Assembly (NCBI GenBank): GCA_041390305.1
Contig: JAWKQE010000003.1
Coordinates: forward strand, 124,001-188,000
Direction: 5' to 3'
DNA: 64,000 bases
Source of the DNA: JACKCR01 sp041390305
GTDB lineage: Bacteria; Eisenbacteria; RBG-16-71-46; CAIMUX01
Part shown: piece by piece, positions 24,612 through 33,944 of the stretch
How the letters are laid out: each line of letters opens with the position of its first letter
Numbering within the stretch: position 1 is the first letter of the stretch
Translations under genes and position numbers: made by a program
The notes under the pieces: model-generated
What the model saw: only the letters and a program-made list of their open reading frames with translations
The model's database searches: none
Told to the model about the DNA's origin: nothing

Positions 24612-27013
24612 TGGAACGTCGACGTTTTCTCGAATGCCTCGGCGTCGCCTGTGCCTCCGGCCTGACCGGCGGATACGGCCGCCCGCCCCTTGCTCTGGCC
24701 GCTGACGGTGCGGGTACGGACCCTACGCTCCAGGAAGCGCTCGTCTCGACGACGGCGCCGGCGACGGTGGTCGATGGATGGGCGCGAGCGGTCTGCGACC
24801 TTTGCGGTCTCGGCGACCCTGTCTTTCTCGGCACTTCCGGAGGAACGGTGGTTGCCGCCAAAGGGATCGCGCAGTCGCCCGTCGGCTTCGGGCGGCTCTG
24901 TCCGCGGGCCGCCGCGCTCTTCCGCGGGGACCCTACGCGTCGTCTCCTCACGCCTCTCGTCCGTCGTGATCCGAACACGAAGGGGACGGCGGCGGGGCTC
25001 GAACCTGCCACCTGGGGTGACGCTCTCGCAGTGATCGGACCACGCCTCGCGGAGACGCGGACTCGCCTCGGCGATGCCGGCGTCGCTTTCTTCGCGTCCG
25101 ACGGCGAGACGAACGAGGACGCGTACCTCCTCTCACGCATCGCGCGGACCGTTTTTCGCACCGACAACGTCGACACGATGGCGAGGCTCGATGCACTCCA
25201 TGCCTATGGCGCCTGCCTCGATGCGTTCGGACTCCCGGGCAATCCGAGTGCGCTCGAAGACATCGATGCCGCCGACCTCATCGTGCTCTTCGGTGCCGAC
25301 TGCGCCGAGAGTCATCCGGGCGTCTACTACCGGGTGCACGATGCGCGTCGGTCCGGACGGACGAAGGTCGTCGTCATCGATTCGCGGAAGACGCTTGCCG
25401 TCGGCGCGGCCGATCTCCATCTGCGCGCGGAGCCGGGCCGCGAGCTCGACGTCTGGAACGCAGTCTCCGGACGCCTTGCGGTGCTCGGCGCCCGGAGTGG
25501 GGCCGGTGGGGATCGGGAGGACGTGTCGACCAGAAGGAGATTGGACCGGGGATTCACTGCTGTTGACGGAGTGAGCCCCGAGGAGATCGATAGCTTCGCC
25601 GCGTGGTGGCGGGACGCCCGAGGAGTGATGACGCTCGTTTCTCCGGCCATGCTCTCCGGCCCGAGGGGGAGTGCTCTCGCCCGTGACGTCGCGCAGCAGC
25701 ACCGAGGCACCGGACGCTGGGGGACGCCGGGGAACGGCGTCTTCTTCCTCCCGCGTGGCGCGAATGCCTCCGGCGTTCTCCTCGCCGGACTCGCGCCGGG
25801 ACGTTTCCCGATGGCGAGGTCGCTCACGAACCCACTCGATCGCGACGTCGTCGGCGGGGCCTGGGGAGTCGACCCCACCGCACTGCCGGAACGATCAGGG
25901 CTCCCGGCGCCTGCCTGGCCCGCCGCGATCGCGTCCGGCGAGATCGGCGCGCTCGTCCTCCTGCGGACGAATCCCGCCGTCGAGATGCCCGCCGCCCCCA
26001 AGTGGCGTGCGGCGATGAAGGAGGCGTTCGTCGTTTCGGTGGCGAGTCATGCCGCGACGGAGACGGAAGCGTTCGCCGACGTGGTTCTCCCGGTCGCGCT
26101 CGTGGCCGGAGAATCCCGCGGGACGATGACGTCACTCGGACGGCAGGTCCAGTTGCTCGAGTTGGCGGTGGAACCACCGGCGGACGTGCGCACGATGGGG
26201 CGAGTCCTCGTGGACCTCGCCGAGACGCAGGAGAGCGGCGCGGCCCAGACGGACACCCTTCGCCTCTTCGCGGAGGATCCGCATCGCGTGGGAGATGAGC
26301 TGCGGGCGCTCTCCGTCGGCACCGTGATGGACGTGAGCGGAGTCACACCGGACCGCCTCCGCACGGAGCTCGGCCCGACCTGGCCCTGCACGTCTCCACT
26401 CGATCCAGGACTTCACCGACTCGAACCGAGCAGCGGGACGCGTCCCCGGTTCGACGGCGAGGGCAATGAACTCCCGCCCTTCGTCCTTCGCGAGACGTCC
26501 GCACCCGAAGCGCTCGCGAGCGCCGCGGGAGGGGCCTCGCGGTCGTTCGTTCCGTCGCCGGGCGTCCCGGCGCGAACGCCAGAGTGGCCGTTCCTTCTCG
26601 TGGGCGGCCCGGCGCGGGAGCACTTCCGCTCCCGGGTACGGACCGGGAACACACCGGACCTCCACTACGACGCACCGGTCGCACGACTCGAGATGCATCC
26701 GTTGGACGGAAGCCGGCTCGGGATCGGGGACGGCGAGTGGGTCACGGTGGCGTCGCCGCATGGCGAACTCACGACTCGGATCTGGCTCGTCGATCGTGTG
26801 TCTCCGGGGAATCTCTTCCTGCCCGAGCACTACGGGTTCCGTTCGGACGTGCAGGGTGGTAGTGATGGAATGAAGGAACCGGAAGCCTGCTTCCATCTCG
26901 TGACGAGTGACGCCTTCGATCGGACCACGGGTACGCCGGCAGGCAACCTGGTGGCCGTGAACGTGGCCCGGGCGCGCAGGAAGGACATGCGCGGCCGGGG
27001 ACTGGAGGACTAA
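24611..27013 (+). CDS. Molybdopterin oxidoreductase-fold protein (MopB) with altered ligands
   Basis: An 800-residue protein with a Tat signal (ERRRFLECLGVACASG). The family [4Fe-4S] site reads C62-X2-C65-X3-D69 ... C97, so the third Cys is Asp. In the segment equivalent to formate dehydrogenase NVDCCARVU, this protein has NVDTMARLD, placing Asp 194 at the Mo-ligand position. Bis-PGD binding motifs follow (FGADCAESHPGVYYRVHD, VVIDSRKT, GALVLLRTNPAVEMP). The C-terminal domain IV is present (EMHPLDGSRLGIGDGEWVTVASPHGEL). It lies downstream of the heptahaem gene and overlaps it by one base. It may be an active oxidoreductase of unusual coordination, or a cofactor-free structural subunit like QrcB/ActB. 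Confidence 0.8.
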   Translation: MERRRFLECLGVACASGLTGGYGRPPLALAADGAGTDPTLQEALVSTTAPATVVDGWARAVCDLCGLGDPVFLGTSGGTVVAAKGIAQSPVGFGRLCPRAAALFRGDPTRRLLTPLVRRDPNTKGTAAGLEPATWGDALAVIGPRLAETRTRLGDAGVAFFASDGETNEDAYLLSRIARTVFRTDNVDTMARLDALHAYGACLDAFGLPGNPSALEDIDAADLIVLFGADCAESHPGVYYRVHDARRSGRTKVVVIDSRKTLAVGAADLHLRAEPGRELDVWNAVSGRLAVLGARSGAGGDREDVSTRRRLDRGFTAVDGVSPEEIDSFAAWWRDARGVMTLVSPAMLSGPRGSALARDVAQQHRGTGRWGTPGNGVFFLPRGANASGVLLAGLAPGRFPMARSLTNPLDRDVVGGAWGVDPTALPERSGLPAPAWPAAIASGEIGALVLLRTNPAVEMPAAPKWRAAMKEAFVVSVASHAATETEAFADVVLPVALVAGESRGTMTSLGRQVQLLELAVEPPADVRTMGRVLVDLAETQESGAAQTDTLRLFAEDPHRVGDELRALSVGTVMDVSGVTPDRLRTELGPTWPCTSPLDPGLHRLEPSSGTRPRFDGEGNELPPFVLRETSAPEALASAAGGASRSFVPSPGVPARTPEWPFLLVGGPAREHFRSRVRTGNTPDLHYDAPVARLEMHPLDGSRLGIGDGEWVTVASPHGELTTRIWLVDRVSPGNLFLPEHYGFRSDVQGGSDGMKEPEACFHLVTSDAFDRTTGTPAGNLVAVNVARARRKDMRGRGLED

Positions 27014-27016
27014 GCA

Positions 27017-27679
27017 ATGTCTGGTCGATACGAGACGATCGTCGAGATCGGAGAGAAGAAGCTCAGCGCGATCATCCGGACGGAGGATGAGGACCAGGCA
27101 CGCCGAGCGATGGACGCGGCAGTCGCGGGTGGATTCCGGATGGTCGAGTTCACGCTCACGACGCCTGGGGCGCTCGTACTCATCGAAGAGTTTTCGAGGA
27201 AGACACTCGCCGACGGGGAACGGCTTCTCGTCGGAGCGGGCACGGTGATGTCTCGGAAGGATGCGCGGCAGGCAGTGACGGCGGGGGCCAGGTTCCTCGT
27301 CTCGCCGGTCACGGACGACGAGGTGATCGACGAAGCCGCGGACCTCGACGTCCCATCCATCCCCGGCACGTACACGCCGACCGAGATGTTCATCGCGACC
27401 GAGCTCGGCGCGGACCTCGTCAAGATCTTCCCGGCCCCACACGACATCCCGACCTTCGTCCGGCAGGTCCGAGGGCCACTGCCCGATCTCCGGATCTTTC
27501 CGACCGCGGGCGTCGACGAGGAGAACTTCGTCGCGATCCTGGAGGCGGGTGCGTTCGGCGTCGGCTTCGTCAGCAGCCTCTTCCGTGCAGCCGAAATCGC
27601 GGGTGGGGACTACGCGGCGATCGAAGCCCGCGCGGCGTCGATCCACGCACGCTTTGCGAAGTGGATGACCGCTCGCTGA
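27017..27679 (+). CDS. eda: 2-keto-3-deoxy-6-phosphogluconate/4-hydroxy-2-oxoglutarate aldolase
   Basis: A 220-residue class I aldolase of the KDPG/KHG family, near the usual family length. Family motifs are IIRTEDEDQA, VEFTLTTP (active-site Glu), LVGAGTVM, FLVSPVTDDEVI, PGTYTPTEM and VKIFPA (Schiff-base Lys). It cleaves KDPG to pyruvate and glyceraldehyde 3-phosphate in the Entner-Doudoroff pathway, or acts on hydroxy-oxoglutarate. It sits immediately after the MopB gene with its own ribosome site GGAGG. No other sugar-acid gene is adjacent, so linkage to the respiratory locus may be incidental. Confidence 0.88.
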   Translation: MSGRYETIVEIGEKKLSAIIRTEDEDQARRAMDAAVAGGFRMVEFTLTTPGALVLIEEFSRKTLADGERLLVGAGTVMSRKDARQAVTAGARFLVSPVTDDEVIDEAADLDVPSIPGTYTPTEMFIATELGADLVKIFPAPHDIPTFVRQVRGPLPDLRIFPTAGVDEENFVAILEAGAFGVGFVSSLFRAAEIAGGDYAAIEARAASIHARFAKWMTAR

Positions 27680-27809
27680 CGGAGAGGACGCGGGCGGCTC
27701 GAGGCCGGTTCGGTCGTGTTCGCGTCCGGGGATGCTCGTCTCAGGCAATCAGGACCCGGCCGTGGCCCGAGGTCCGTGAGGTTTGCGCTCTCGCTCCTGC
27801 CCCCGCCTC

Positions 27810-29171
27810 TCAGTCGGCTTCGTCGTCGATCCGGTACTGCTGGAGCTTCCGGTAGAGCGTCTTCCGATCGAAACCGAGGATGCGGGCCGCGGCCGCCTTG
27901 TTGCCGCGGACGGCGCGGAGCGTCTTGACGATGTGCTCCTGTTCCACCTCTGCGATCGGGCGGCTGCTGTGACCGACCTCCGTCCGCACGGGCGCGGAGT
28001 CGCGCACGGACTCGGGAAGGTCGTCGGGAGTGATCCGTTGGTCCCTTCCCAGGATCAGGCCGCGTTCGATCACGTTCTCCAGCTCCCGGACGTTCCCCGG
28101 CCACGAGTGTCGCTTGAACTGCTCGAGTGCCTCGGGTGCGACGGTCCAGCCCGGTCTGTCGAGGCGCCGTCCGTGTTTGTCGAGAAAATGGGCGATGAGC
28201 GGGACGAGATCCTCCGGCCGGTCGCGGAGCGGAGGAATCTTCACCGTGATCACGTTGAGGCGGTAGAAGAGATCGCTGCGGAACTTCCCTTCCTTGACCC
28301 ACTGATCGAGGTCCTGATGCGTCGCGGCGAGGATCCGTACGTTGACGCGGATCGGTGCAGGCGCTCCGATCGGGCGCACCTCCCGCTCCTGGAGCGCACG
28401 AAGGAGCTTCGACTGGAGCGGGAGTGCCATGTCCCCGATCTCGTCGAGAAAGAGTGTGCCGCCCTCCGCTTCCTGGAAGAGCCCGCGGTGGTCCTCCCGC
28501 GCGTCCGTGAACGCGCCCTTCCTGTGGCCGAAGAGCTGGCTCTCCAGAAGCGTCTCGGGGATCGCGGAGCAGTTGATCGCGACGAACGGACCGTTGGTGC
28601 GCGGGCTCTCCGCGTGGAAGGCGCGCGCGATCAGTTCCTTGCCAGTACCACTCTCGCCCTGGATGAGGATAGGGGAGTCCGACGCGGCTGCGCGTGAGAC
28701 GAGGTCGAGCACGCGCCGCATCGAGACGGACTCCGCGACGATACCCCAACGTCCCTTCCCCATGATCGACTTGAGGTCCTGGAGTTCCTGGCGCAGGCGG
28801 CGTTCACGCAGTGCGTTCCCTACCGTGACCAGCAGCTGGTTCATCCGGAACGGCTTCGCCACGTAGTGGTACGCGCCGGCTTTCATCGTCTCGACGGCCG
28901 ACTCGATGCTGCCGAACGCCGTGATGACGACGACGGGAAGCTCGGGATCCCGCGAGCGGATCGCTTCGAGGAGTTCGTCTCCCTTCATGCCGGGCATCTT
29001 CAGGTCGGTCACGACGACGTCGACGGAGTGGCGGACCACCTGCTCGAGGCCCTCCGCGCCTTCCACCGCCGTGAAGACACGGTATCCGGCCTCGGTGAGC
29101 TGCTCGTCGAGGAGCGTCCGCATCGCGTCGTCGTCCTCGACGACCAGGACCGTTCCGCTCGGGCGTTTCAT
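27810..29171 (-). CDS. NtrC-family sigma-54-dependent response regulator
   Basis: A 453-residue protein. The receiver domain has phospho-acceptor Asp 56 in VVVTDLKMPG, with the acidic pair at 13-14 and the Lys in VAKPFRM. The AAA+ domain has Walker A GESGTGKE, Walker B TLFLDEIGDM and the sigma-54 contact loop GAFTDA (a variant of GAFTGA). A C-terminal Fis-type HTH ends NKAAAARILGFDRKTLYRKL. Its start overlaps the kinase gene (ATGA), so the two form one operon. Targets are not known; one candidate promoter of this class is at 46979. Confidence 0.93.
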   Translation of the reverse strand: MKRPSGTVLVVEDDDAMRTLLDEQLTEAGYRVFTAVEGAEGLEQVVRHSVDVVVTDLKMPGMKGDELLEAIRSRDPELPVVVITAFGSIESAVETMKAGAYHYVAKPFRMNQLLVTVGNALRERRLRQELQDLKSIMGKGRWGIVAESVSMRRVLDLVSRAAASDSPILIQGESGTGKELIARAFHAESPRTNGPFVAINCSAIPETLLESQLFGHRKGAFTDAREDHRGLFQEAEGGTLFLDEIGDMALPLQSKLLRALQEREVRPIGAPAPIRVNVRILAATHQDLDQWVKEGKFRSDLFYRLNVITVKIPPLRDRPEDLVPLIAHFLDKHGRRLDRPGWTVAPEALEQFKRHSWPGNVRELENVIERGLILGRDQRITPDDLPESVRDSAPVRTEVGHSSRPIAEVEQEHIVKTLRAVRGNKAAAARILGFDRKTLYRKLQQYRIDDEAD

Positions 29172-30730
29172 CCGTTCGCTCCCATGCCGATCGCCTCGTG
29201 GCTCCGCCGGCCCGCTCCGCGCCCTCCACCGTTCGTCTGTCGAGGTCCCGTTGCGGACGTCGGACCTTGGACGGGGAGATGGATCCGAACGGCCGTACCC
29301 CGACCAACCTCGCTCTCGATCTCCATCCAGCCTCCGTGCTCCTTGACGATTCCGTAGGAGATCGAGAGCCCCAACCCGGTTCCCCGACCCACTTCCTTGG
29401 TCGTGAAGAACGGGTCGAAGACCCGCTCGATGTGGTGCTCCGCGATTCCCGTCCCCGTGTCCCGGAACTCGAGCCGGATCGTGTCCATGGTTCCGCCGCG
29501 CTCGGGGTGGGGCTCGGTGCCTGCCGAGAGGGCCGCGTCGATCGTACCGCCTTCGGGCATTGCGTCCGATGCGTTCATGATGACGTTGAGGAACACCTCT
29601 TGGAGGTGTTCGGCGTCCGCGCGTACGGTCGGGAGGGCGGATGTCTCGCGCACATGGCTCGCGATGCCGCGTTCCTCGAGGCGGTGCGACACGAACTCGA
29701 AGGTGCGGGCGAGTACGGACGGGATCGACACATCGGCGAGATGGAGCTCCCGAACCCGCGCGAAGTCGAGCATGCTGCGGACGATCCTCGAGATCCGGTC
29801 GATCTGTTCGAGGACGATCTCGAGGGACTGCCCCGCCTGCTCGTTACCGGCGAGCCGTCGCTGCAGGACCTCCGCCCGCCCCGCGATCACGCCGAGTGGG
29901 GTCCCGATCTCGTGGGCCAGGCCTGCCGCCAGCTCACCCAGGCTGGCGAGGCGTGCCGTGTTCCTGAGATCCGCTTCGATCTTCTGCCGTTCCTCCTGCT
30001 CTTCGAGAAGGGACGCCTGCGCGGCATCGAGCCGGACGCACATCGCGGAGAACTCCGCCGCGAGCCGGTCGAACTCGTCCGAGGAGGTGCGCGGTATCTG
30101 CGGCCGCTTGCCGCGTCCCAGTTCGCGGAAGCCCGAGGCGAGCGTGTCGATCGGTCTCGTCACGACGAAGCGCGTGACGAGCGAGATGACGAGTGCGGTC
30201 GCGAGGATCATGGCTCCGGTGAGGAGTGCGATCCGAGTCCAGGAGGCGCGCAGGTCTTCTTCGATGAACGACTCGAGTTGGATCACCTGCACGGCTCCGA
30301 GGAGGCTTCCGTCCGGCCCCAGGAGCGGGTTGAGGAACGACACGACGGGCTCTTCGTCGAACCGGCGACGGACCTCGAGCGGGTCCCGGGTGGCGAGGAC
30401 GGCTTCGAGTTGCGCCTGGTGGGCGAAGGCGTGGGACTCGAGCTCCGCCGATTGGTAGCGGATCCGTCCGTTCCCGTCGAAGAGACGGACGCCGAAGATC
30501 CGCTCGTAGCCGGTGATCGCATCGACGAGTTCTCGGACGTCCTCGAACTGACGGTCTCGAAGAGCGTCCTCGATCGAGTGCTGTACCGTCCTCGAGATCG
30601 CGCGCCCTTCCCGGGAGAGTTCGTCCCGGAGCCGGTGGCTGCTCGAGCGGCCGTCGAGGTATCCGAAGAGCGCGAAGAGAGACACCATCGGGACGGCGAG
30701 GGAGAGGAATAGCTTGGTTCCGACCTTCAT
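29168..30730 (-). CDS. Membrane sensor histidine kinase partner of the NtrC-type regulator
   Basis: A 520-residue kinase. Membrane helices at about 6-24 and 166-190 flank a periplasmic sensor of about 140 residues. HAMP follows (190-243), then a coiled coil and HisKA with phospho-acceptor His 273 in AAGLAHEIGTPLG. The HATPase_c domain has NVIMNASDAM, DTGTGIAEHH, FFTTKEVGRGTGLGL motifs. The C-terminal tail is Gly/Arg-rich. The ATG start has an upstream GGCGGAG. The sensed signal is unknown; the sensor resembles a single-Cache-like fold only by position. Confidence 0.9.
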   Translation of the reverse strand: MKVGTKLFLSLAVPMVSLFALFGYLDGRSSSHRLRDELSREGRAISRTVQHSIEDALRDRQFEDVRELVDAITGYERIFGVRLFDGNGRIRYQSAELESHAFAHQAQLEAVLATRDPLEVRRRFDEEPVVSFLNPLLGPDGSLLGAVQVIQLESFIEEDLRASWTRIALLTGAMILATALVISLVTRFVVTRPIDTLASGFRELGRGKRPQIPRTSSDEFDRLAAEFSAMCVRLDAAQASLLEEQEERQKIEADLRNTARLASLGELAAGLAHEIGTPLGVIAGRAEVLQRRLAGNEQAGQSLEIVLEQIDRISRIVRSMLDFARVRELHLADVSIPSVLARTFEFVSHRLEERGIASHVRETSALPTVRADAEHLQEVFLNVIMNASDAMPEGGTIDAALSAGTEPHPERGGTMDTIRLEFRDTGTGIAEHHIERVFDPFFTTKEVGRGTGLGLSISYGIVKEHGGWMEIESEVGRGTAVRIHLPVQGPTSATGPRQTNGGGRGAGRRSHEAIGMGANG

Positions 30731-30968
30731 CTCCGCCGTCCTCTCGCGGTTCTCTCACGTGTTCCCCCAGAATCTTCGAGGGGGGAAAGCGGCGGACGAA
30801 CGCGGTCCTCGTCGGCGCGTGCCTCCGGCTCTCCTCTAGTCTGACCTGGACGGCGGACGGGGTCACGCATCGTATGCCGGCGCCGGGCGCGCCGACCGGG
30901 AGTCCGACTGCTTCCGCCCCTAGCGGCGAGCTAGACTAGGTTGCGAGCCGGACTCCGGCGGCGATGCG
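30731..30968. other. Intergenic region between pal and the kinase
   Basis: A 238-bp gap. It holds GCTAGACTAGG near 30932-30942, a short near-palindrome, and upstream sequence of the kinase. No gene or clear terminator could be supported. Confidence 0.35.
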
Positions 30969-31493
30969 TCAACGGCTCGCTTGTCCCTGCGCCTTCCGGG
31001 CGAAGTGGACGCGTCGGTTCTCCGCCCAGGCGGACTCGTCGTGTCCCATCACGGCCGGACGCTCCTCGCCGTACGAGATCGTCGAGATACGGGACGACTC
31101 GACTCCGTAGCTGACGAGGTAGTCCTTCACGGCGCGGGCCCGACGATCGCCGAGTGCGAGGTTGTACTCGACCGTGCCCCGTTCGTCGCAGTGCCCCTCG
31201 AGGGTCACCTGGGTTCCGATCTCACCCCTCAGCGCCTTGCCGTTCGCGTTCAGGACCGTCATCGCGTCGGTCCGGATCCTCGACTGGTCGTAGTCGAAGT
31301 AGATGTCGGCCAGTTCCGCCGGACGGGCTGGCTCCGGAGTAGCCGGAGTGGTCTCGTGGCTGGGCGTGCTGCTCGCGGTGGAGGTCGGTTCGGGGTCCGG
31401 AATCTGGACGGTCTTCTTGCTGCAGGCGCTCGTTCCGAGGAGCACGAGTGCGGCGAGGGTGAGCGCGGACTTCTGCTGAGAACCGAAGAACAT
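30969..31493 (-). CDS. pal: Peptidoglycan-associated lipoprotein (OmpA-type)
   Basis: A 174-residue lipoprotein. The signal peptide MFFGSQQKSALTLAALVLLGTSA is followed by the lipobox Cys 24 and a Thr/Pro/Ser-rich linker. The OmpA-like domain matches Pal: IYFDYDQSRIR, LEGHCDERGT, EYNLALGDRRARAV and the YGEERPAVMGHDE region, with NRRVHFA at the end. It anchors the outer membrane to peptidoglycan and normally works with Tol proteins, none of which are in this window. The ATG has an excellent GGGAGGATCT ribosome site. Confidence 0.92.
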   Translation of the reverse strand: MFFGSQQKSALTLAALVLLGTSACSKKTVQIPDPEPTSTASSTPSHETTPATPEPARPAELADIYFDYDQSRIRTDAMTVLNANGKALRGEIGTQVTLEGHCDERGTVEYNLALGDRRARAVKDYLVSYGVESSRISTISYGEERPAVMGHDESAWAENRRVHFARKAQGQASR

Positions 31494-31938
31494 GAGATCC
31501 TCCCATCCTGGGGGTTCGAAACCTGACGTGAACGGCGATCGGGCAACGGGCTCCGGCGGGATGTCTCGCCGCGCACGGGAGCGGATCGGGCCGCCCTTCG
31601 ACCGGCTCCACATGGAACCGGGGTGCCAATCCCGTTCTCGCGGCGGCGAATGTCCCCGACTCCCTGCTGAACGACCAGTAAGTTGCTGAAAACAAGGTAG
31701 TTGACGCTGCGTTCGGGGCCGGTGGAGCTTTCTCGGACGTCCCGCCGTGCGCTCCGGCGGGGTGTCCGGAGGCGGGGCGAAATGCCCCAGTCGGGGCAAC
31801 AAGGGGCGACGCTCCAAGCGGAGTGTGGCGTTCCTCCCCGGCGCAGAGAGCGTGCGTATCTCCCTCCCGTCTCCGCCCTCAGGAATGGGCGTCACCCGGA
31901 CGATACGTCGAGAGGAGACATTCGACTGGGAGACCCTC
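31494..31938. other. Divergent intergenic region
   Basis: A 445-bp gap between pal (minus) and the membrane protein gene (plus). The least GC-rich part is about 31670-31710 and probably carries promoters for one or both genes. A partial sigma-54-like TGGCACC is present on the minus strand near 31625 but lacks the -12 GC. No additional gene is supported. Confidence 0.35.
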
Positions 31939-32745
31939 ATGCCCATTTGGTCCGCTTGCTTTGGCCTCGTCCTCCTCGCGTGCGTGGTCGTGTCGTTCAC
32001 CATCTGGCAATCCGTACTCCAGCTGAGTTCGCCCGACCTGCGGCTCGATCGCGTGGCGAGGCACGAGCGCCCGGACGAGTGGGACGTGGCGGAACAGGTC
32101 GCGCCGTGGGCGGTCCGGAAGGGGTTCGACTTCCTCGGGGCGTTCCAGCTCCGGATGCAGTCCGAGCCGCTCGCCTTCGCCTGGCGCCGCGGAGACTCCG
32201 CCGAGTACCTGTGTCAGTACCAGGTGGGCGGGCAGGTGCAGTACGACATCGTCTCCCTCTTCGCCCCGCGCATCGGACTGACGACGGCCTCGACCAAGGA
32301 TTCGTTCGCGCTTCCCCAACCACCGGGCGCCTGCGTCCAGGCGTTCCCTGGGGAAGATCTCGAACAGCTCTGGGAGCGCCACGCGCTCGCGCGTCTCGAG
32401 TTCACCCGTGTGTTCGGAGAACCTTCCACGGCGGAGGAGAGCTTCGAGAGTCTCGTCCTCGGTGCACTGAGGCGTCAGGCCGAGTACGTGCAGTCGATTC
32501 CGTTCTGGCAGCTGCGTGGGCCGTGGTGGTTCTTCGTGGAGCGGGATCGGAAGAAGAACCGACTCGCGTCCGAAGCGTACGACCTCGAGTGGATCGCGAA
32601 GAACGTGGGGACCGATGGCGTGCCGTCCGAGAACGGGATCGTTGCGCCCCAGTCGCACCGTCCGGCCTCTTCAGCGGACCAGCCTGGTTCCGCGGGGACG
32701 TCGGAACACGACGTGTCCGAGGCCGCGCAGCGCCGACACGCCTAG
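31939..32745 (+). CDS. Hypothetical membrane-anchored protein
   Basis: A 268-residue protein starting MPIWSACFGLVLLACVVVSFTIW, a single N-terminal membrane helix. A soluble domain of about 200 residues follows (AFAWRRGDSAEYLCQYQVGG, DIVSLFAPRIGLTTAST, LEFTRVFGEPSTAEESFESL, PWWFFVERDRKKN). The C-terminus is low complexity. The ATG has GGGAGA upstream. I recognise no family. It stands alone between a divergent and a convergent gene. Confidence 0.65.
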   Translation: MPIWSACFGLVLLACVVVSFTIWQSVLQLSSPDLRLDRVARHERPDEWDVAEQVAPWAVRKGFDFLGAFQLRMQSEPLAFAWRRGDSAEYLCQYQVGGQVQYDIVSLFAPRIGLTTASTKDSFALPQPPGACVQAFPGEDLEQLWERHALARLEFTRVFGEPSTAEESFESLVLGALRRQAEYVQSIPFWQLRGPWWFFVERDRKKNRLASEAYDLEWIAKNVGTDGVPSENGIVAPQSHRPASSADQPGSAGTSEHDVSEAAQRRHA

Positions 32746-32849
32746 TCGACGCGCCCGGCAGACACGCTCATTGGACGCGGTCATCGGACACGTCTCACAG
32801 ACACGTTCGGTGACTACGGCAGAGAGACACGCGCAGAGGACGCTCCGGA

Positions 32850-33788
32850 TCAGCCGAGCCTCTGCTCTCGCTCGCGGAAGACTCCGGTGACGCCGAGCAG
32901 TACCAGCACTGCGCCCGCGATGGTCCAACGCGTGATCGATTCGTGGAGGATCCACCAGCCGAGGAACGCGGCCACCACCGGGTTGACGTAGGCGTACGTC
33001 ATCACCACCCTCGCTTCGAGGATCCGGAGCGCCTTCACGAACGAAGTGAACGCGAGAAGTGATCCGAAGAGGACGAGATAGGCCCACGCGATCCACGCGC
33101 TGCCCTGGGGCGTGGGTGCGGCCTCTCTCGTCATCAGCGCGACCACGACGAAGAGCACGCCCCCGATGAGCTGCTGATAGCTGCTCGACATCTCGGGCGA
33201 GAGCCTGACGGGCCGTCGCTGCTGGAGGATCGATCCGATTCCCCAACTGCAGGACGCGAAGAGGAGCGCGAGGATCGGGAGGAGCGCCGCGCCCTCCGCG
33301 TGCATCAGGCTCGGCCCGCTGATGACGGCGATTCCCGAGAACCCCACGACGAGGGAGAGCGCGAGGAGGGGAGAGGGTGCACGTCGATCGAGCACCGCCT
33401 CGAAGACGGAGACCCAGAGGGGGAGCGCCCCGACGAGCAGTGCCGCGTAGACGGAGTCGACGCGCTGCGAGGCCCAGACGACCGCCCCGTTTCCGCCGAC
33501 CCAGAGGAGTGCCGCGGACGGGATCAAGGTCTGCCACTCCGCCCGGGTCGGGCGGAGGCGCATCCTGCGGGCGGCGCCCCAGATCCAGAGCAGTCCGCCG
33601 CCGAGCAGCACACGACTCGCCGCCATCGAGAACGGAGGGAATCCCGAACCGTCGCGGACTGCGACGCGGATGGCGAGGTACGTGCTCCCCCAAACGATGT
33701 AGACGACGAGGAGGTGGAGGACGCCCGCGAGTGGAAGCTGGGTGCCTGGAAGGGTCCGGGCCGAGGACGACGGGGAGACCTCGCTCAT
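32850..33788 (-). CDS. EamA-family (DMT) transporter
   Basis: A 312-residue integral membrane protein with about ten hydrophobic helices in two EamA repeats of five. It opens LLVVYIVWGSTYLAIRVAV, a motif typical of the YedA/RhaT-like DMT superfamily, and has GVLFVVVALM and WTIAGAVLVLLGVTGVF in the second half. It probably exports or imports a small metabolite at the inner membrane; substrate unknown. AAGGAG precedes the ATG at good spacing. Confidence 0.88.
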   Translation of the reverse strand: MSEVSPSSSARTLPGTQLPLAGVLHLLVVYIVWGSTYLAIRVAVRDGSGFPPFSMAASRVLLGGGLLWIWGAARRMRLRPTRAEWQTLIPSAALLWVGGNGAVVWASQRVDSVYAALLVGALPLWVSVFEAVLDRRAPSPLLALSLVVGFSGIAVISGPSLMHAEGAALLPILALLFASCSWGIGSILQQRRPVRLSPEMSSSYQQLIGGVLFVVVALMTREAAPTPQGSAWIAWAYLVLFGSLLAFTSFVKALRILEARVVMTYAYVNPVVAAFLGWWILHESITRWTIAGAVLVLLGVTGVFREREQRLG

Positions 33789-33944
33789 GTGCTTCTGCTC
33801 CTTGGGTGAAGCGAGGAGCCTAGCAGAGGCGGGGAGTTCCCGGTTCGGGAGAGTCGATACGGCGTCCGATTGCGGCGACCGAGGATGGTGGCCCCAGGAG
33901 GGCAGCGCATCTGCGTGCCCTCCCGGAAGCGGTCAGTCCTACGA

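Noticed and set aside
31500..31530. tRNA T-loop-like GGTTCGAAACC
   Set aside because: No acceptor stem, D-arm or anticodon arm can be built around it.
31600..31640. Sigma-54 promoter upstream of pal on the minus strand (TGGCACC)
   Set aside because: The invariant -12 GC is missing at the right spacing.
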